A stretch of DNA of 49,891 nucleotides from Caldithrix sp. (GCA_020720405.1 DYOS01000008.1:1-49891); one strand, 5' to 3'; positions 24,855 to 34,818 are shown, counted from the first letter of the stretch. The notes: generated by a model not told the origin, from the sequence alone. Numbers and translations: made by a program.

Positions 24855-26693
24855 ATGGCAAAAAAAGAAACTCAGAAACTTGAGCGTGTTACCATACGGT
24901 TTGCCGGGGATTCCGGTGATGGCATGCAGCTGACCGGCGGTCAGTTTACAAATACAACCGCACTGGCCGGCAGCGATTTAATTACACTGCCCGACTATCC
25001 GGCTGAAATCAGAGCACCGGCCGGTACTTTATTCGGAGTGTCCGGATTTCAGATCCAGTTCAGCAGCCAACCCGTTCATACGCCCGGTGATATGCCCGAT
25101 GTACTGGTCGCCATGAATCCTGCTGCACTTAAAGTCAACCTTGCTGCTCTGCGCCATAATGGAATTATTATCATCAATTCCGATGCCTTCCAGGTAAAAA
25201 ATCTTAAACTGGCTGCCTATGAGGAAAACCCCCTTGAAAATGATTCACTCAAAGGATACCAGGTTTTCCCGGTTCAGATAACCGAGCTGACCAGAGAAGC
25301 ATTGAAGGATTCTTCGCTTTCGATGAAGGAAAAAGACCGCTGTAAAAACTTTTTTGCACTTGGCATGACTTACTGGATGTTCAGCCATTCCATGGAAACA
25401 ACCGAGAGCTGGATAAAGGATAAATTTGCCAGTAAGCCGGACCTGATCGATGCGAACCTTAAAGCACTCAATGCCGGTTACAGCTATGCACTGTCAACCG
25501 AGATATTTACAACTTCCTATGAAGTTGCCAAGGCCTACAAAGAACCGGGCATGTACCGGAATATCACCGGGAACGAAGCCATTGCCCTCGGACTTATTGC
25601 TGCCGCCCATAAATCCGGCAAGGAACTATTTCTGGGCAGCTACCCGATAACCCCGGCCAGTGATATTCTGCATGAATTATCAAAGCACCGTAATCATAAT
25701 GTAAAAACCTTCCAGGCTGAGGATGAAATCGCCGGCATCGGAACTGCCCTGGGTGCGGCTTACGCCGGATCCCTTGCTGTAACTACCACTTCCGGCCCCG
25801 GTATGGCTTTAAAAACAGAATTCATGGGTTTGGCAGTTATGACTGAATTACCATTGGTCATTGTTAATATCCAGCGCGGTGGGCCCAGTACCGGTTTGCC
25901 GACCAAAACCGAACAGGCCGATCTTCTGCAGGCTGTTTATGGACGTAATGGGGAAGCACCTATTCCGGTTATTGCTGCGGCCAGCCCTGCCGATTGTTTC
26001 ATGGCCACTTTCGAAGCCTGTGAAATTGCCTTCCGGGTCAATTCCCCGGTTATCCTGTTAAGCGACGGGTATATTGCCAATGGTGCAGAACCATGGAAAA
26101 TACCAACCGCCGAAAGTTTACCGGAGATAAAAGTGGAATATGCCACTAATCCTGAAAACTATGAACCCTATAAACGTGATCCGCAAACTCTGAGCCGGCT
26201 GCATGTTCTGCCGGGTACACCCGGATTTGAACACCATGTCGGCGGTCTGGAAAAAGATGATTCCGGAAATGTATCCTATGTTCCGGATAACCACGACCGG
26301 ATGATCCGCCTGCGGGAGGCCAAAATCCAAAAACTGGCCGACGTTTTACCACAACCCGAAATTTTCGGTGCCAAAGAAGGTGATTTATTGATTATCAGCT
26401 GGGGCAGCACATATGGTACTATCTATACCGCGCTGGATGAAATTCTGAATCGGAAGACGAATAAAAAAATTGGTTGGATTCACCTGCGCTGGATAAATCC
26501 GCTGCCAAAGAATCTGGCTGACTATGTAAGTAAATTCAAAAAAGTGCTGGTACCGGAAATAAACCTGGGTCAGTTGATTAAAATCATCCGCTCGGAATAT
26601 CTGGTCGATGCGAAAGGCTTTAATAAAGTAAGAGGTCTGCCGCTCAGTACATCAGACCTGATTAATGCGATAGACGAAGAGTTGAAAGGATAA
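24855..26693 (+). CDS. korA: 2-oxoacid:ferredoxin oxidoreductase, gamma-alpha fusion (KorA)
   Basis: With KorB this enzyme oxidises 2-oxoglutarate (or a related 2-oxoacid) to the acyl-CoA and reduces ferredoxin, or runs in reverse. The 612-residue product begins with the gamma domain (IRFAGDSGDGMQLTGGQF, about 10-190) fused to the alpha domain (SYPITPASDI, then EDEIAGIG and TTSGPGMALK). The ATG at 24855 follows AGGA; an upstream in-frame ATG at 24789 overlaps the promoter and is rejected. The exact 2-oxoacid is inferred from family resemblance to KorA. Confidence 0.92.
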   Translation: MAKKETQKLERVTIRFAGDSGDGMQLTGGQFTNTTALAGSDLITLPDYPAEIRAPAGTLFGVSGFQIQFSSQPVHTPGDMPDVLVAMNPAALKVNLAALRHNGIIIINSDAFQVKNLKLAAYEENPLENDSLKGYQVFPVQITELTREALKDSSLSMKEKDRCKNFFALGMTYWMFSHSMETTESWIKDKFASKPDLIDANLKALNAGYSYALSTEIFTTSYEVAKAYKEPGMYRNITGNEAIALGLIAAAHKSGKELFLGSYPITPASDILHELSKHRNHNVKTFQAEDEIAGIGTALGAAYAGSLAVTTTSGPGMALKTEFMGLAVMTELPLVIVNIQRGGPSTGLPTKTEQADLLQAVYGRNGEAPIPVIAAASPADCFMATFEACEIAFRVNSPVILLSDGYIANGAEPWKIPTAESLPEIKVEYATNPENYEPYKRDPQTLSRLHVLPGTPGFEHHVGGLEKDDSGNVSYVPDNHDRMIRLREAKIQKLADVLPQPEIFGAKEGDLLIISWGSTYGTIYTALDEILNRKTNKKIGWIHLRWINPLPKNLADYVSKFKKVLVPEINLGQLIKIIRSEYLVDAKGFNKVRGLPLSTSDLINAIDEELKG

Positions 26694-26696
26694 AAC

Positions 26697-27731
26697 ATGG
26701 CAAATTCAATGATAAATACAGAGCCGCTGAAATTAACCAAGGATGATTTTACCTCCGATCAGGAACCGCGCTGGTGTCCGGGTTGCGGTGATTATTCCAT
26801 CCTGGCCCAGATGAAAAAAGTATTGCCGGAACTGGGCATTCCCAAAGAAAAATTTGTATTTGTGTCTGGTATCGGCTGCTCCAGCCGGTTTCCGTACTAT
26901 ATGGACACTTATGGCTTTCACAGTATTCACGGCCGGGCCGCGGTTCTTGCTTCCGGTGTCAAAACCGCTAATCCGGATTTAAAAGTATTTGTTATTACCG
27001 GTGATGGTGATGCCCTGAGTATTGGTGGCAACCATTTCATCCATTTATGCCGCCGGAATATCGATATCACCATGGTCTTGTTTAATAACCGTATTTATGG
27101 TCTGACCAAAGGCCAGTACTCACCAACCTCCGAAAAAGGCAAGAAAACAAAATCTTCACCCTGGGGGACATTGGAAGCACCCTTTAACCCGGTACAGATG
27201 GCCATGGCTTCCGGGGCCAGTTTTGTTGGCCGGACCATCGACCGTGATCCGAAACATCTGGCCGATATGCTGAAGAGAGCAGCAGAACATAAAGGCACCG
27301 CCTTTGTCGAGGTTTACCAGAACTGTAATATTTTTAACGACGGCGCTTTTGCCCAGTACACGGAACAGGAAACAAAAGGTGATCATGTTCTGCAGATGGA
27401 AGAAGGTCAGCCTTTCATCTTTGGCAAGAATAAGGACAAAGTGCTCAACTGGAACGGCGATCATTTTGAAATTTCAGCATTCACCGCGGAAAAGAAGCCG
27501 GAAAATCCTGCTCGCCATAACCCCCGGAGCGGAAATGCGGCCATGGAATTTTTGTTGTCCAGTCTGACATACGACGATCAGTTTCCAACACCGTTCGGCG
27601 TTTTCCGTCAGTTGGAGCAGGACACTTTTGAAGACTTGCTGGTCCGCCAGATCGAATTTGTCAAACAGCGTAAAGGCCCGGGCGATCTGAACAAACTGCT
27701 ACAATCCGGTGACTCCTGGATGGTTGAATAA
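26697..27731 (+). CDS. korB: 2-oxoacid:ferredoxin oxidoreductase beta subunit (KorB)
   Basis: The beta subunit binds thiamine diphosphate and one [4Fe-4S] cluster. The 344-residue product has WCPGCGDYS with C27 and C30, C61 in GIGCSSRF and C210 in YQNCN as cluster ligands, and the ThDP motif GDGD at 102-105 followed by NNRIYGLTKGQYSPTS. The ATG is three bases after the korA stop. No separate ferredoxin-like delta subunit is present, as in other two-subunit KorAB enzymes. A terminator follows. Confidence 0.94.
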   Translation: MANSMINTEPLKLTKDDFTSDQEPRWCPGCGDYSILAQMKKVLPELGIPKEKFVFVSGIGCSSRFPYYMDTYGFHSIHGRAAVLASGVKTANPDLKVFVITGDGDALSIGGNHFIHLCRRNIDITMVLFNNRIYGLTKGQYSPTSEKGKKTKSSPWGTLEAPFNPVQMAMASGASFVGRTIDRDPKHLADMLKRAAEHKGTAFVEVYQNCNIFNDGAFAQYTEQETKGDHVLQMEEGQPFIFGKNKDKVLNWNGDHFEISAFTAEKKPENPARHNPRSGNAAMEFLLSSLTYDDQFPTPFGVFRQLEQDTFEDLLVRQIEFVKQRKGPGDLNKLLQSGDSWMVE

Positions 27732-27767
27732 TTTTTTATTCATTCCTGCTGTTCGTTTATTTTTTAA

Positions 27768-27811
27768 AAAAACCACCGATAATGCTTTAAGTGTTAAAGG
27801 TGGTTTTTTTT
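27768..27811 (+). terminator. korAB terminator abutting the next gene
   Basis: AACCACC (27771-27777) pairs with GGTGGTT (27799-27805), and CTTTAA with TTAAAG around a GTG loop extends the upper stem; eight T follow. The T run ends at the base before the ATG of the next gene, and the 3' arm (AAAGGTGG) is also the only Shine-Dalgarno-like stretch for that gene. The element could therefore be a terminator, an attenuator, or both. Confidence 0.75.
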
Positions 27812-28783
27812 ATGCCCGATTCAACTGAATTCTTTTCCTCTCATATCCTGATAGTAGATGATTCTCCTCTCAATATTGAAATAATCCGTGATTCACTGGA
27901 TGACCAGCCGTACCGCATTTCAGAAGCACAGAACGGTGAAGAAGCCCTAAAATTTCTGGAAACCGGCCGGCCGGATTTGATTTTGCTCGATGCCATGATG
28001 CCCGGGCCGGATGGTTTTGAGGTCACCCGGCAGATCAGAACCAACCCTCAAACCAGGTTGATTCCTATTGTGATGATCACCGCGCTGGATGGTCACGAAG
28101 ACCGGCTGCGTGGTCTCGAAAGTGGTGTCGATGATTTTATTTCCAAACCGTTTAACATATTTGAATTAAAAGCCCGCATCCGGAATCTGTTAAAGCTGCG
28201 CGAGTATGTCAGCGAGCTCGAACATGCTGAACAGGTAATCTTCAGTCTGGCCCGGGCAGTAGAGGCAAAAGATAAATACACCGAAGGGCATTGTGAACGG
28301 CTTTCCGATTGGGCGGTTCGTCTGGGCAGAAAACTAAATCTAAGTGAAGCCGATCTTCTCATTCTGAGACGAGGCGGCATTCTCCACGATGTTGGGAAAA
28401 TTGCCATCCATGATTCTATACTTAATAAAAATGGTAAATTGACAACCGAAGAATTTGAAATAATCAAAAAACATCCTGAGATCGGCGAAAGAATTTGTGC
28501 GCCGTTGAAAACACTGAAACCAGTGCTGCCAACTATCCGCTACCACCAGGAAAGATTCAATGGCAGTGGTTATCCCGATGGTTTGAAGGGTTTTGAAATT
28601 CCTATTCACGCCAGAATAATCAGTATCGCCGATTGTTTTGATGCCTTAACCACGCACCGCCCCTATCGGGCAGCCCTGGATAAAGATGCCGCTATCGAAA
28701 TCATGGAAGAGGAAACCCGGCGTGGTCTGTGGGATCCTGAAATTTTTAATATTTTTAAAACGGTCATTGATGAGGAATTCTGA
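27812..28783 (+). CDS. HD-GYP response regulator (RpfG-like)
   Basis: This 323-residue protein joins a receiver domain to an HD-GYP phosphodiesterase, which degrades cyclic di-GMP. The receiver is intact: D16 and D17, phosphoacceptor D60, T90 and K112. The HD pair is at 192-193 in LHDVGKIAIHD, H245 is in YHQERF and the GYP motif is at 253-255. The ATG at 27812 comes directly after the T run of the korAB terminator; an upstream in-frame GTG at 27791 lies inside the hairpin. No diguanylate cyclase is in the window. A close relative lies at 43.96 kb. Confidence 0.94.
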   Translation: MPDSTEFFSSHILIVDDSPLNIEIIRDSLDDQPYRISEAQNGEEALKFLETGRPDLILLDAMMPGPDGFEVTRQIRTNPQTRLIPIVMITALDGHEDRLRGLESGVDDFISKPFNIFELKARIRNLLKLREYVSELEHAEQVIFSLARAVEAKDKYTEGHCERLSDWAVRLGRKLNLSEADLLILRRGGILHDVGKIAIHDSILNKNGKLTTEEFEIIKKHPEIGERICAPLKTLKPVLPTIRYHQERFNGSGYPDGLKGFEIPIHARIISIADCFDALTTHRPYRAALDKDAAIEIMEEETRRGLWDPEIFNIFKTVIDEEF

Positions 28784-28890
28784 TCGAGCCGTATTTGTGA
28801 TAACTAAGTGTTGACTTAATACCTCCTGATGGAACCCGTCTACCCGATTTTATCATGCCAGTATCTTACTGAAAATGAATAACTTACCTA

Positions 28891-28919
28891 TTGTGATCAA
28901 TAATAAAATTATCTATCTT
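28891..28919 (+). promoter_or_regulatory. Putative promoter of lapA-SPOR-crp genes
   Basis: TTGTGA (28891-28896) and TATCTT (28914-28919) are spaced by 17 bases, 31 bases before the lapA-like ATG. The match is moderate; the surrounding sequence is AT-rich. Confidence 0.4.
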
Positions 28920-28950
28920 CGCCCCGATATCATGATTTGCAGGAGCCAAA

Positions 28951-29262
28951 ATGCGCATCTTTTGGACAATTCTCTGGCTGAGTCTCGGCGTAATTATCCT
29001 CTGGGTAGCCAGGCAAAATCTCAATACCAAGGTTGATCTGCATCTCCTGCATCTTAGCTACACTAATATTGACCTGGTGACGGTAATTTTTTTCTCAGCT
29101 CTTTCCGGTTTGGTTTTTGGTGGCCTGGCTTTCCTCAGCCCATTGTTCGGACTAAATAGCGAGGTTCGGATTTTACGCCGGGAAAAAGAGCAACTGGTCC
29201 GCCAGATGGAAGAAATGCAGGCGAAGTACAAATCAGCGCCTGCCAAAACGGATTCACTTTAA
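28951..29262 (+). CDS. LapA-domain membrane protein
   Basis: This 103-residue protein has two membrane segments (about 4-19 and 43-66) followed by a charged coiled-coil tail (RILRREKEQLVRQMEEMQ). The layout is that of LapA/DUF1049 proteins, which in Gamma-proteobacteria help control lipopolysaccharide assembly. GGAG lies just upstream of the ATG. It begins a short unit with the SPOR protein and the Crp-family regulator. Confidence 0.78.
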   Translation: MRIFWTILWLSLGVIILWVARQNLNTKVDLHLLHLSYTNIDLVTVIFFSALSGLVFGGLAFLSPLFGLNSEVRILRREKEQLVRQMEEMQAKYKSAPAKTDSL

Positions 29263-29274
29263 GGCAGGGATTTA

Positions 29275-29889
29275 ATGAAACTCATTCCTGTTATAGTACT
29301 GTCCGTCCAGTTTTTACTCGGCCAGAACCCGGCGGATAAACTATTCGAGTTGTACCGGAATGCTGAATACAAACAGCTGGCCGAAAATTTTAAAGAATTA
29401 TCAATAAACCATAAGCTGAACAGAGATGAACAACTTCTTTTTGAATCCTTGCTCAGCGAAGACGGGCAAAAAACCTTTTCCGGCATGATGAACCTGGTCA
29501 AATCGGATGATGGCCGGGTTCGTGAAATTGCACTTGGTAAAATAAAAGATTATTATTTTGCCAGAGGTTATTATCAAACCGCAAATGAGTTTGAGAAGGA
29601 ATTAGTCGCGCTTCCGGCGGAATCTGTATTGCCCGTTGCTGAGCCGGCGCTTGCCGGTTCAGACTTCCATATCCAGGTCGGTGCTTACGGGTTCAGGGAA
29701 AATGCCGAGCGTCTGCAGAAAATGCTGGCCACACAAAACATCAGGGCCGAGATTGTCACCCGCGTTCAGAATGCCAAAACTCTGTATTGCGTCTGGATTT
29801 CCGGTCTGGAAAGCCTTGATCAAACCATGGAATATGCCCAGACCCTAAAAGAGAAGTATGATTTATCCTACCATATTATCAAGGAGTAA
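29275..29889 (+). CDS. Exported SPOR-domain protein
   Basis: The 204-residue product has an N-terminal hydrophobic signal (about 1-16, LIPVIVLSVQFLLGQ), a helical middle region and a C-terminal SPOR domain (about 130-204, beginning FHIQVGAYGF). SPOR domains bind denuded peptidoglycan at the division site. It follows lapA after 12 bases, with AGGGA upstream of the ATG, and ends three bases before the Crp-family start. Confidence 0.85.
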   Translation: MKLIPVIVLSVQFLLGQNPADKLFELYRNAEYKQLAENFKELSINHKLNRDEQLLFESLLSEDGQKTFSGMMNLVKSDDGRVREIALGKIKDYYFARGYYQTANEFEKELVALPAESVLPVAEPALAGSDFHIQVGAYGFRENAERLQKMLATQNIRAEIVTRVQNAKTLYCVWISGLESLDQTMEYAQTLKEKYDLSYHIIKE

Positions 29890-29892
29890 ATT

Positions 29893-30573
29893 TTGATTGA
29901 TTTAAACGATTTATCACTGATTCCATTATTCTCGGAATTAAAAGATGAAGACCTTCAAAAACTGTCTGAAACTATGATCAGGCAGGTCTACAAAAAAGAT
30001 AACATGGTTTTGATTGAAGAAGAAATTGGCACAACGATGTTTGTTATCCTCAGTGGCCGGGTAAAAATTTCACGGATCAGCGATGAAGGCCGTGAGGTTA
30101 TTTTATCGGTACTTTGTGACGGAGATTTTTTTGGTGAAATGTCTATTTTGGATGGTCAGACCCGCAGCGCTAATGCGGTTACACTCGAGGATACCGAAAT
30201 GCTGATCATTCGCAAAGAACTTTTTCTGCAAATGCTATATGATTATCCGCAGATTGCCATCAATCTGCTCAAGGAACTTGCCCATCGTCTGCGCCGCAGC
30301 GATTCCCAAATAAAAAGCCTTTCGCTGCAAAATGCCCTGGGTAAAGTAGCATCAACTATCCTGCGCATTGCCGACGACTCCGGAATTATCCGTCAGGGTC
30401 AGGTTGAGATCGCCCAATTACCACCGCAGCAGGACCTGGCCAACATGGCCGGAACCAGCCGTGAGACGATTTCCCGGGTTATTAAATCGCTCAATCAACT
30501 GGGTTATGTCAAAAAACATGGTGGCAAGTTGATTATCCTGGATTATAACAAGTTCAGACATGACTTTTCCTGA
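29893..30573 (+). CDS. Crp/Fnr-family transcription regulator
   Basis: This 226-residue protein has a cyclic-nucleotide-binding-type beta barrel (about 10-120, with DGDFFGEMSILDGQTRSANA as phosphate-binding cassette) and a C-terminal winged helix whose recognition region is QQDLANMAGTSRETISRVIKS, starting at 179. The effector cannot be read; the cassette has the TRSA arrangement seen in cAMP-type proteins. The TTG start is well supported by AAGGAG at 29881-29886, which sits over the stop of the SPOR gene. The histidine kinase follows after six bases. Confidence 0.92.
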   Translation: MIDLNDLSLIPLFSELKDEDLQKLSETMIRQVYKKDNMVLIEEEIGTTMFVILSGRVKISRISDEGREVILSVLCDGDFFGEMSILDGQTRSANAVTLEDTEMLIIRKELFLQMLYDYPQIAINLLKELAHRLRRSDSQIKSLSLQNALGKVASTILRIADDSGIIRQGQVEIAQLPPQQDLANMAGTSRETISRVIKSLNQLGYVKKHGGKLIILDYNKFRHDFS

Positions 30574-30578
30574 TTCCG

Positions 30579-32666
30579 ATGATTAATGAGATTAGTAATA
30601 TTCTGCTGATTACAGATCGTGAAAACCGGACCCGACAAATATTTTCATTTTTCAATGATCCGACGCTGAGTATTCGGCAGTACCGGTTCGGTGATTTATT
30701 ACAAGGCCTGCCAAGTGATTTTCATCCGGAAATCATCATTTTTGACCTGGCCTCAAGCCCTTTGTTTGATAGGAAAACCCTGGAAATTCTACTTTCCAAT
30801 AAAATTTTTTCCGCTCCAGCCATCTTTATAACCCAAATTTCACAAACCAGCCTGCGCCAGATTCTCAGTGTCAGAACCGGAAGCCAGCTTCTTACAGATC
30901 CGGTTGATGCTGAAATTTTACAATCGGCCATTAACAGTATCGTCTATATCAGACAGCTTGAATACCGTAACCGAACCAGTCAGGAAATCGCCCGGCGGGA
31001 AAAACAACTGCTCAGCGTGGTTGATGAAATACTGGATATGTCCCGGTTTTATAACATAAAGAATCCATTTGAGATCAGGGCTGAATTAAAAACCGGCATT
31101 CTGCTGGGCCTGATCCAAACCCTTGGTGCGTCCACCGGTCTGGTCGCCGATCTGGCCGGTGAAACCATCAGCGGAACCCAATCCGACCGGCCTTTCCATC
31201 TGAGTCTAAAAAACAGCGCAATATTACCTGCCCTGGGCAATGGATTTCCCTTTATCGTCGAGGGAGATAAAAATCAGGATGTTCTGATTTCCGGTTTAAG
31301 CCAGATCACAGGTATCGCGGTTCAATCCTGCCTGATTATACCTGTAGCCGTTTTTCAACAAACGGAGATTGTCTTTTTCCTTTTTAATAAACAAACCGCT
31401 GACTGCTTCACGGAAATTGATCTGGCCTTTGCCTTTATTGCCGCGGCTAAAATTGCCCGTCACTGGGAGCAGCTCATCCTCGGGCCGGAAGGTCAGAACT
31501 ACAATCTTCCGGGGCTGCTGTCCGATGGGTTTAAATTCATCAAAGAATACCAGCTTTTATCCAATGTTCTGGCCGCTGTTCATTTCGGAATCATCATTTA
31601 TGATGAAAGCTTCAGGGTGCTGTTTCACAATGCTTCCGCCCAGCGGATACTGAAATCACATTTGCGGATTGCCGATACTCTGTTTGTTGAAAATTTTTTC
31701 AGTCCAAAGGATTTTGAGGTGATCAGTAAAAATCTTGATCTGAAAAAACTGCCGCTTATCCGCAATGAAATAAAAATCAGCGCTGAATACCCGGAAGATT
31801 TTTATATCGGTTATTCGGTCTATCCCTTTCTCTTCGAAAACGAAGTTCAGGCCGGGATGATGATTTTTTCCGAAATAAGCCAAACCAAGCGCATACAAGC
31901 CGAAATTATCCGCATGGACCGGATGGCTTCGCTTGGCGTGCTCAGTTCGGGCATTGCCCACGAAATCCGCAATCCACTGGCCGGTATCAAATCCATGGCC
32001 CAGGTTCTTGAGGAAGAAATGGATCCCAAATCGACGCACATCGAATATGTGGAACGGATTATCCGCCAGGTAAACCGACTCGACCAGCTTTTGAAAGCCT
32101 TTTTTACTTATGCCAAACCGGTCCGGCCCGATCCGCATGAAGTGCATATCTTCCGGATCACAAAAGAGGTTTTGCCTTTGTTAGACCGCAAATTCAGGGA
32201 GAATAAAATCCGGGTTATGGAATCCTATTCGAAGGATCTGCGGCCAATTTTTGTGGATTCCAACCAGATTCAACAGGTCCTGTTTAATCTGATATTAAAC
32301 GCAGTTGATGCCATGCCAGAGGGCGGCGCTCTTAAAATTTCCGCCCGCAATGCGACACGACCTTTAAAGCCACCAGTTGACCGGCGAAGCATTCATCAAT
32401 CACTCAACGCCAGCCAGTTTATTGAACTGGTTATTGCCGATAGCGGGAAGGGAATTTCTGCCTCAACCAGGGATAAAATTTTTACACCGTTCTTTACCAC
32501 CAAGGCCAACGGTACCGGGCTTGGCTTATCTATTGTTTACCAGATTGTCCGGGAGCATGGCGGGGAAATCGAAGTTTTTTCTCAGGAAGGTGTGGGAACA
32601 GAATTCCGGGTTTTACTGCCCTCTTTTGGCAGGATTCAGGAAGACCCACCGCAGATTATTACTTAA
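30579..32666 (+). CDS. Soluble histidine kinase with receiver-like N-terminus
   Basis: This 695-residue kinase has no membrane segment. Its N-terminus (8-120) folds like a receiver: an acceptor-like D is kept in IIIFDLASS but the conserved lysine is replaced (LTDPVD). A GAF-like region follows (about 170-300), then a PAS-like region (about 320-430), the dimerisation/phosphoacceptor domain with H461 in IAHEIRNP, and a complete HATPase (N-box, DSGKGIS, GTGLGLSI, to residue 690). The kinase core resembles NtrB-type proteins. No response regulator is adjacent; the NtrC-type activator at 13.7 kb is one candidate partner. It is probably co-transcribed with the Crp-family gene. Confidence 0.9.
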   Translation: MINEISNILLITDRENRTRQIFSFFNDPTLSIRQYRFGDLLQGLPSDFHPEIIIFDLASSPLFDRKTLEILLSNKIFSAPAIFITQISQTSLRQILSVRTGSQLLTDPVDAEILQSAINSIVYIRQLEYRNRTSQEIARREKQLLSVVDEILDMSRFYNIKNPFEIRAELKTGILLGLIQTLGASTGLVADLAGETISGTQSDRPFHLSLKNSAILPALGNGFPFIVEGDKNQDVLISGLSQITGIAVQSCLIIPVAVFQQTEIVFFLFNKQTADCFTEIDLAFAFIAAAKIARHWEQLILGPEGQNYNLPGLLSDGFKFIKEYQLLSNVLAAVHFGIIIYDESFRVLFHNASAQRILKSHLRIADTLFVENFFSPKDFEVISKNLDLKKLPLIRNEIKISAEYPEDFYIGYSVYPFLFENEVQAGMMIFSEISQTKRIQAEIIRMDRMASLGVLSSGIAHEIRNPLAGIKSMAQVLEEEMDPKSTHIEYVERIIRQVNRLDQLLKAFFTYAKPVRPDPHEVHIFRITKEVLPLLDRKFRENKIRVMESYSKDLRPIFVDSNQIQQVLFNLILNAVDAMPEGGALKISARNATRPLKPPVDRRSIHQSLNASQFIELVIADSGKGISASTRDKIFTPFFTTKANGTGLGLSIVYQIVREHGGEIEVFSQEGVGTEFRVLLPSFGRIQEDPPQIIT

Positions 32667-32764
32667 CCTGAAAAACAGGGTAAAAACAGCTTTACTTGAA
32701 CTTTTTCATTCCTTAATTTCAATGCTAAAATCCTGATAAAAAACAACTTAAATAAGGAATTACC

Positions 32765-34792
32765 ATGGATCATCAAGCTATTGGCAAAGGGTTGCCGGAA
32801 AATGCCTACCGTTCACTCAGGGAAGGTGAAGTTTACGCTCCGGTTGTCCCGGCCGATCGTCCGCTGCCTGAAGCAACACCTTATTCTGTAATCTGGGGTA
32901 TGCTGTTCGCGGTTATTTTTTCCGCCGCCGCGGCTTACCTTGGATTGAAAATCGGACAGGTTTTTGAAGCTGCAATTCCGATTGCCATCCTGGCTGTCGG
33001 CATTTCAGCCCTGACCAAACGGAAAAATGCCTTGTCGGAAAATGTCATTGTCCAATCTATAGGTGCCAGCTCCGGGGTTATTGTCGCCGGGGCTATTTTT
33101 ACCATTCCCGGTTTGTATATTCTGGGTCTTGACGCCACCTTTCTGCAGGTTTTTCTGGCCTCTCTCTTTGGCGGGATTTTAGGTATCCTTTTCCTCATTC
33201 CCTTCCGCCGCTATTTTGTAAAGGATATGCACGGTGAATTTCCATTCCCGGAAGCTACGGCGACAACCGAAGTACTGGTAGCCGGAGAGTCCGGCGGAGA
33301 TCAGGCCAAAGTTTTGGTTAAAGCCCTGGCCGTCGGTGGTATTTATGATTTTTTAGTTTCCGGGCTTGGTTTGTGGAAAGAAGTTATTTCGACAACGGTG
33401 TTCGGCTGGGGAGAAAAATTAGCCCAGGCCACCAAGCTTGAATTCCGGATGAATATCGGTGCGGCAGTTATGGGTCTTGGCTATATCGTCGGCTTAAAAT
33501 ATTCACTGATTATTGCCAGCGGGTCCTTCCTGGCCTGGTGGGTTATTATGCCGGCTATTTATTATATCGGCCAATTCAATCCGGCGCCGCTGCTGAATGC
33601 GGTTAAGCCGATTATTGAGATGACACCATCTGAGATATTCAGTACTTACGTCCGCCACATCGGTATCGGCGGTATTGCCGCAGCCGGACTAATCGGGATT
33701 ATAAAATCGCACAAAATAATTACCGGCGCTTTTAAACTGGCCATAAAGGAAATCGGCGGTAAAGGTCATGATAGCGCAGCAGTTGTTTCAACCCGGAGAA
33801 CCGATAAAGATATCCCGATGAAATGGGTCGGTATGATGATTCTTTCGGCACTGCTGGGCATTTTCGCCTTCTTTATGGTGCTGGTAGTGAACGGAAATGT
33901 TCTCTATGCCCTGACCGGGTTGGGCATCGTTACGGTGGTTGCGTTTCTGTTTACAACAGTGGCGGCACAGGCTATTGCCATTGTTGGTACCAATCCGGTT
34001 TCCGGCATGACCCTGATGACCTTGATTTTATCTTCGGTAATACTGGTCAGCATTGGTCTGGACGGCTCCGATGGAATGCTGGCCGCATTGATAATCGGCG
34101 GTGTGGTTTGCACGGCATTATCCATGGCCGGCGGTTTTATAACCGATCTTAAAATCGGCTATTGGCTTGGTACCACTCCGGTCACCCAGCAGCGCTGGAA
34201 ATTTCTTGGTACCCTGCTGGCATCACTCTCAGTGGGCGCAGTTATTTTTATGCTTAACCAGACCTATGGCTTTGGTGCTGAAGCCGGCCCAAATGCGCTT
34301 GAAGCGCCGCAGGCTTCGGCCATGGCAGCAGTCCTCGAGCCGCTGATGACCGGCCAGCCGGCACCCTGGCTGCTTTATATTGCTGGCGTTATTTTAGCGA
34401 TAGTGCTTAATTTTATCGGGATTCCGCCATTGGCTTTTGCCCTCGGTATGTATCTTCCGCTGCACCTTAATACACCGATTCTGGCCGGAGGTATTGTGGC
34501 CCACCTGGTTTCCCGTTCAACCTCAGATGAGAAGCTGAAGGCGGCACGGAAAGACAAGGGTACATTAATCGCTTCAGGATTTATCGCTGGTGGGGCAATT
34601 ATGGGTGTTATCGCCGCGGCAATAGTTTATGTCGGTCAGATTATAACCGGGCAGACTGACTGGAATATGATTAAAGGTCTTGGGCTTGAACACTGGGCTG
34701 AGTCGTCGTCAGCGGAAATTTTGGGCTTTTTCATGTTTGCAATCCTGATGACCTACATGTATTATGATTCAAAAAAGGCAAAACCCGAGTAG
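32765..34792 (+). CDS. OPT-family oligopeptide transporter
   Basis: This 675-residue protein has about fifteen hydrophobic segments and the features of bacterial OPT transporters, which are thought to import small peptides or metal chelates: YSVIWGMLFAVIFSAAAAYLGLKIGQ near the start, PFPEATATTEVL around 160, and a C-terminal half with GIPPLAFALGMYLPLHLNTPILAGG. AAGGAAT precedes the ATG. It stands between signalling genes without an obvious partner and is followed by a strong hairpin. Confidence 0.92.
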   Translation: MDHQAIGKGLPENAYRSLREGEVYAPVVPADRPLPEATPYSVIWGMLFAVIFSAAAAYLGLKIGQVFEAAIPIAILAVGISALTKRKNALSENVIVQSIGASSGVIVAGAIFTIPGLYILGLDATFLQVFLASLFGGILGILFLIPFRRYFVKDMHGEFPFPEATATTEVLVAGESGGDQAKVLVKALAVGGIYDFLVSGLGLWKEVISTTVFGWGEKLAQATKLEFRMNIGAAVMGLGYIVGLKYSLIIASGSFLAWWVIMPAIYYIGQFNPAPLLNAVKPIIEMTPSEIFSTYVRHIGIGGIAAAGLIGIIKSHKIITGAFKLAIKEIGGKGHDSAAVVSTRRTDKDIPMKWVGMMILSALLGIFAFFMVLVVNGNVLYALTGLGIVTVVAFLFTTVAAQAIAIVGTNPVSGMTLMTLILSSVILVSIGLDGSDGMLAALIIGGVVCTALSMAGGFITDLKIGYWLGTTPVTQQRWKFLGTLLASLSVGAVIFMLNQTYGFGAEAGPNALEAPQASAMAAVLEPLMTGQPAPWLLYIAGVILAIVLNFIGIPPLAFALGMYLPLHLNTPILAGGIVAHLVSRSTSDEKLKAARKDKGTLIASGFIAGGAIMGVIAAAIVYVGQIITGQTDWNMIKGLGLEHWAESSSAEILGFFMFAILMTYMYYDSKKAKPE

Positions 34793-34818
34793 TTTTAAAG
34801 GTATGACGATGGTTTGAT

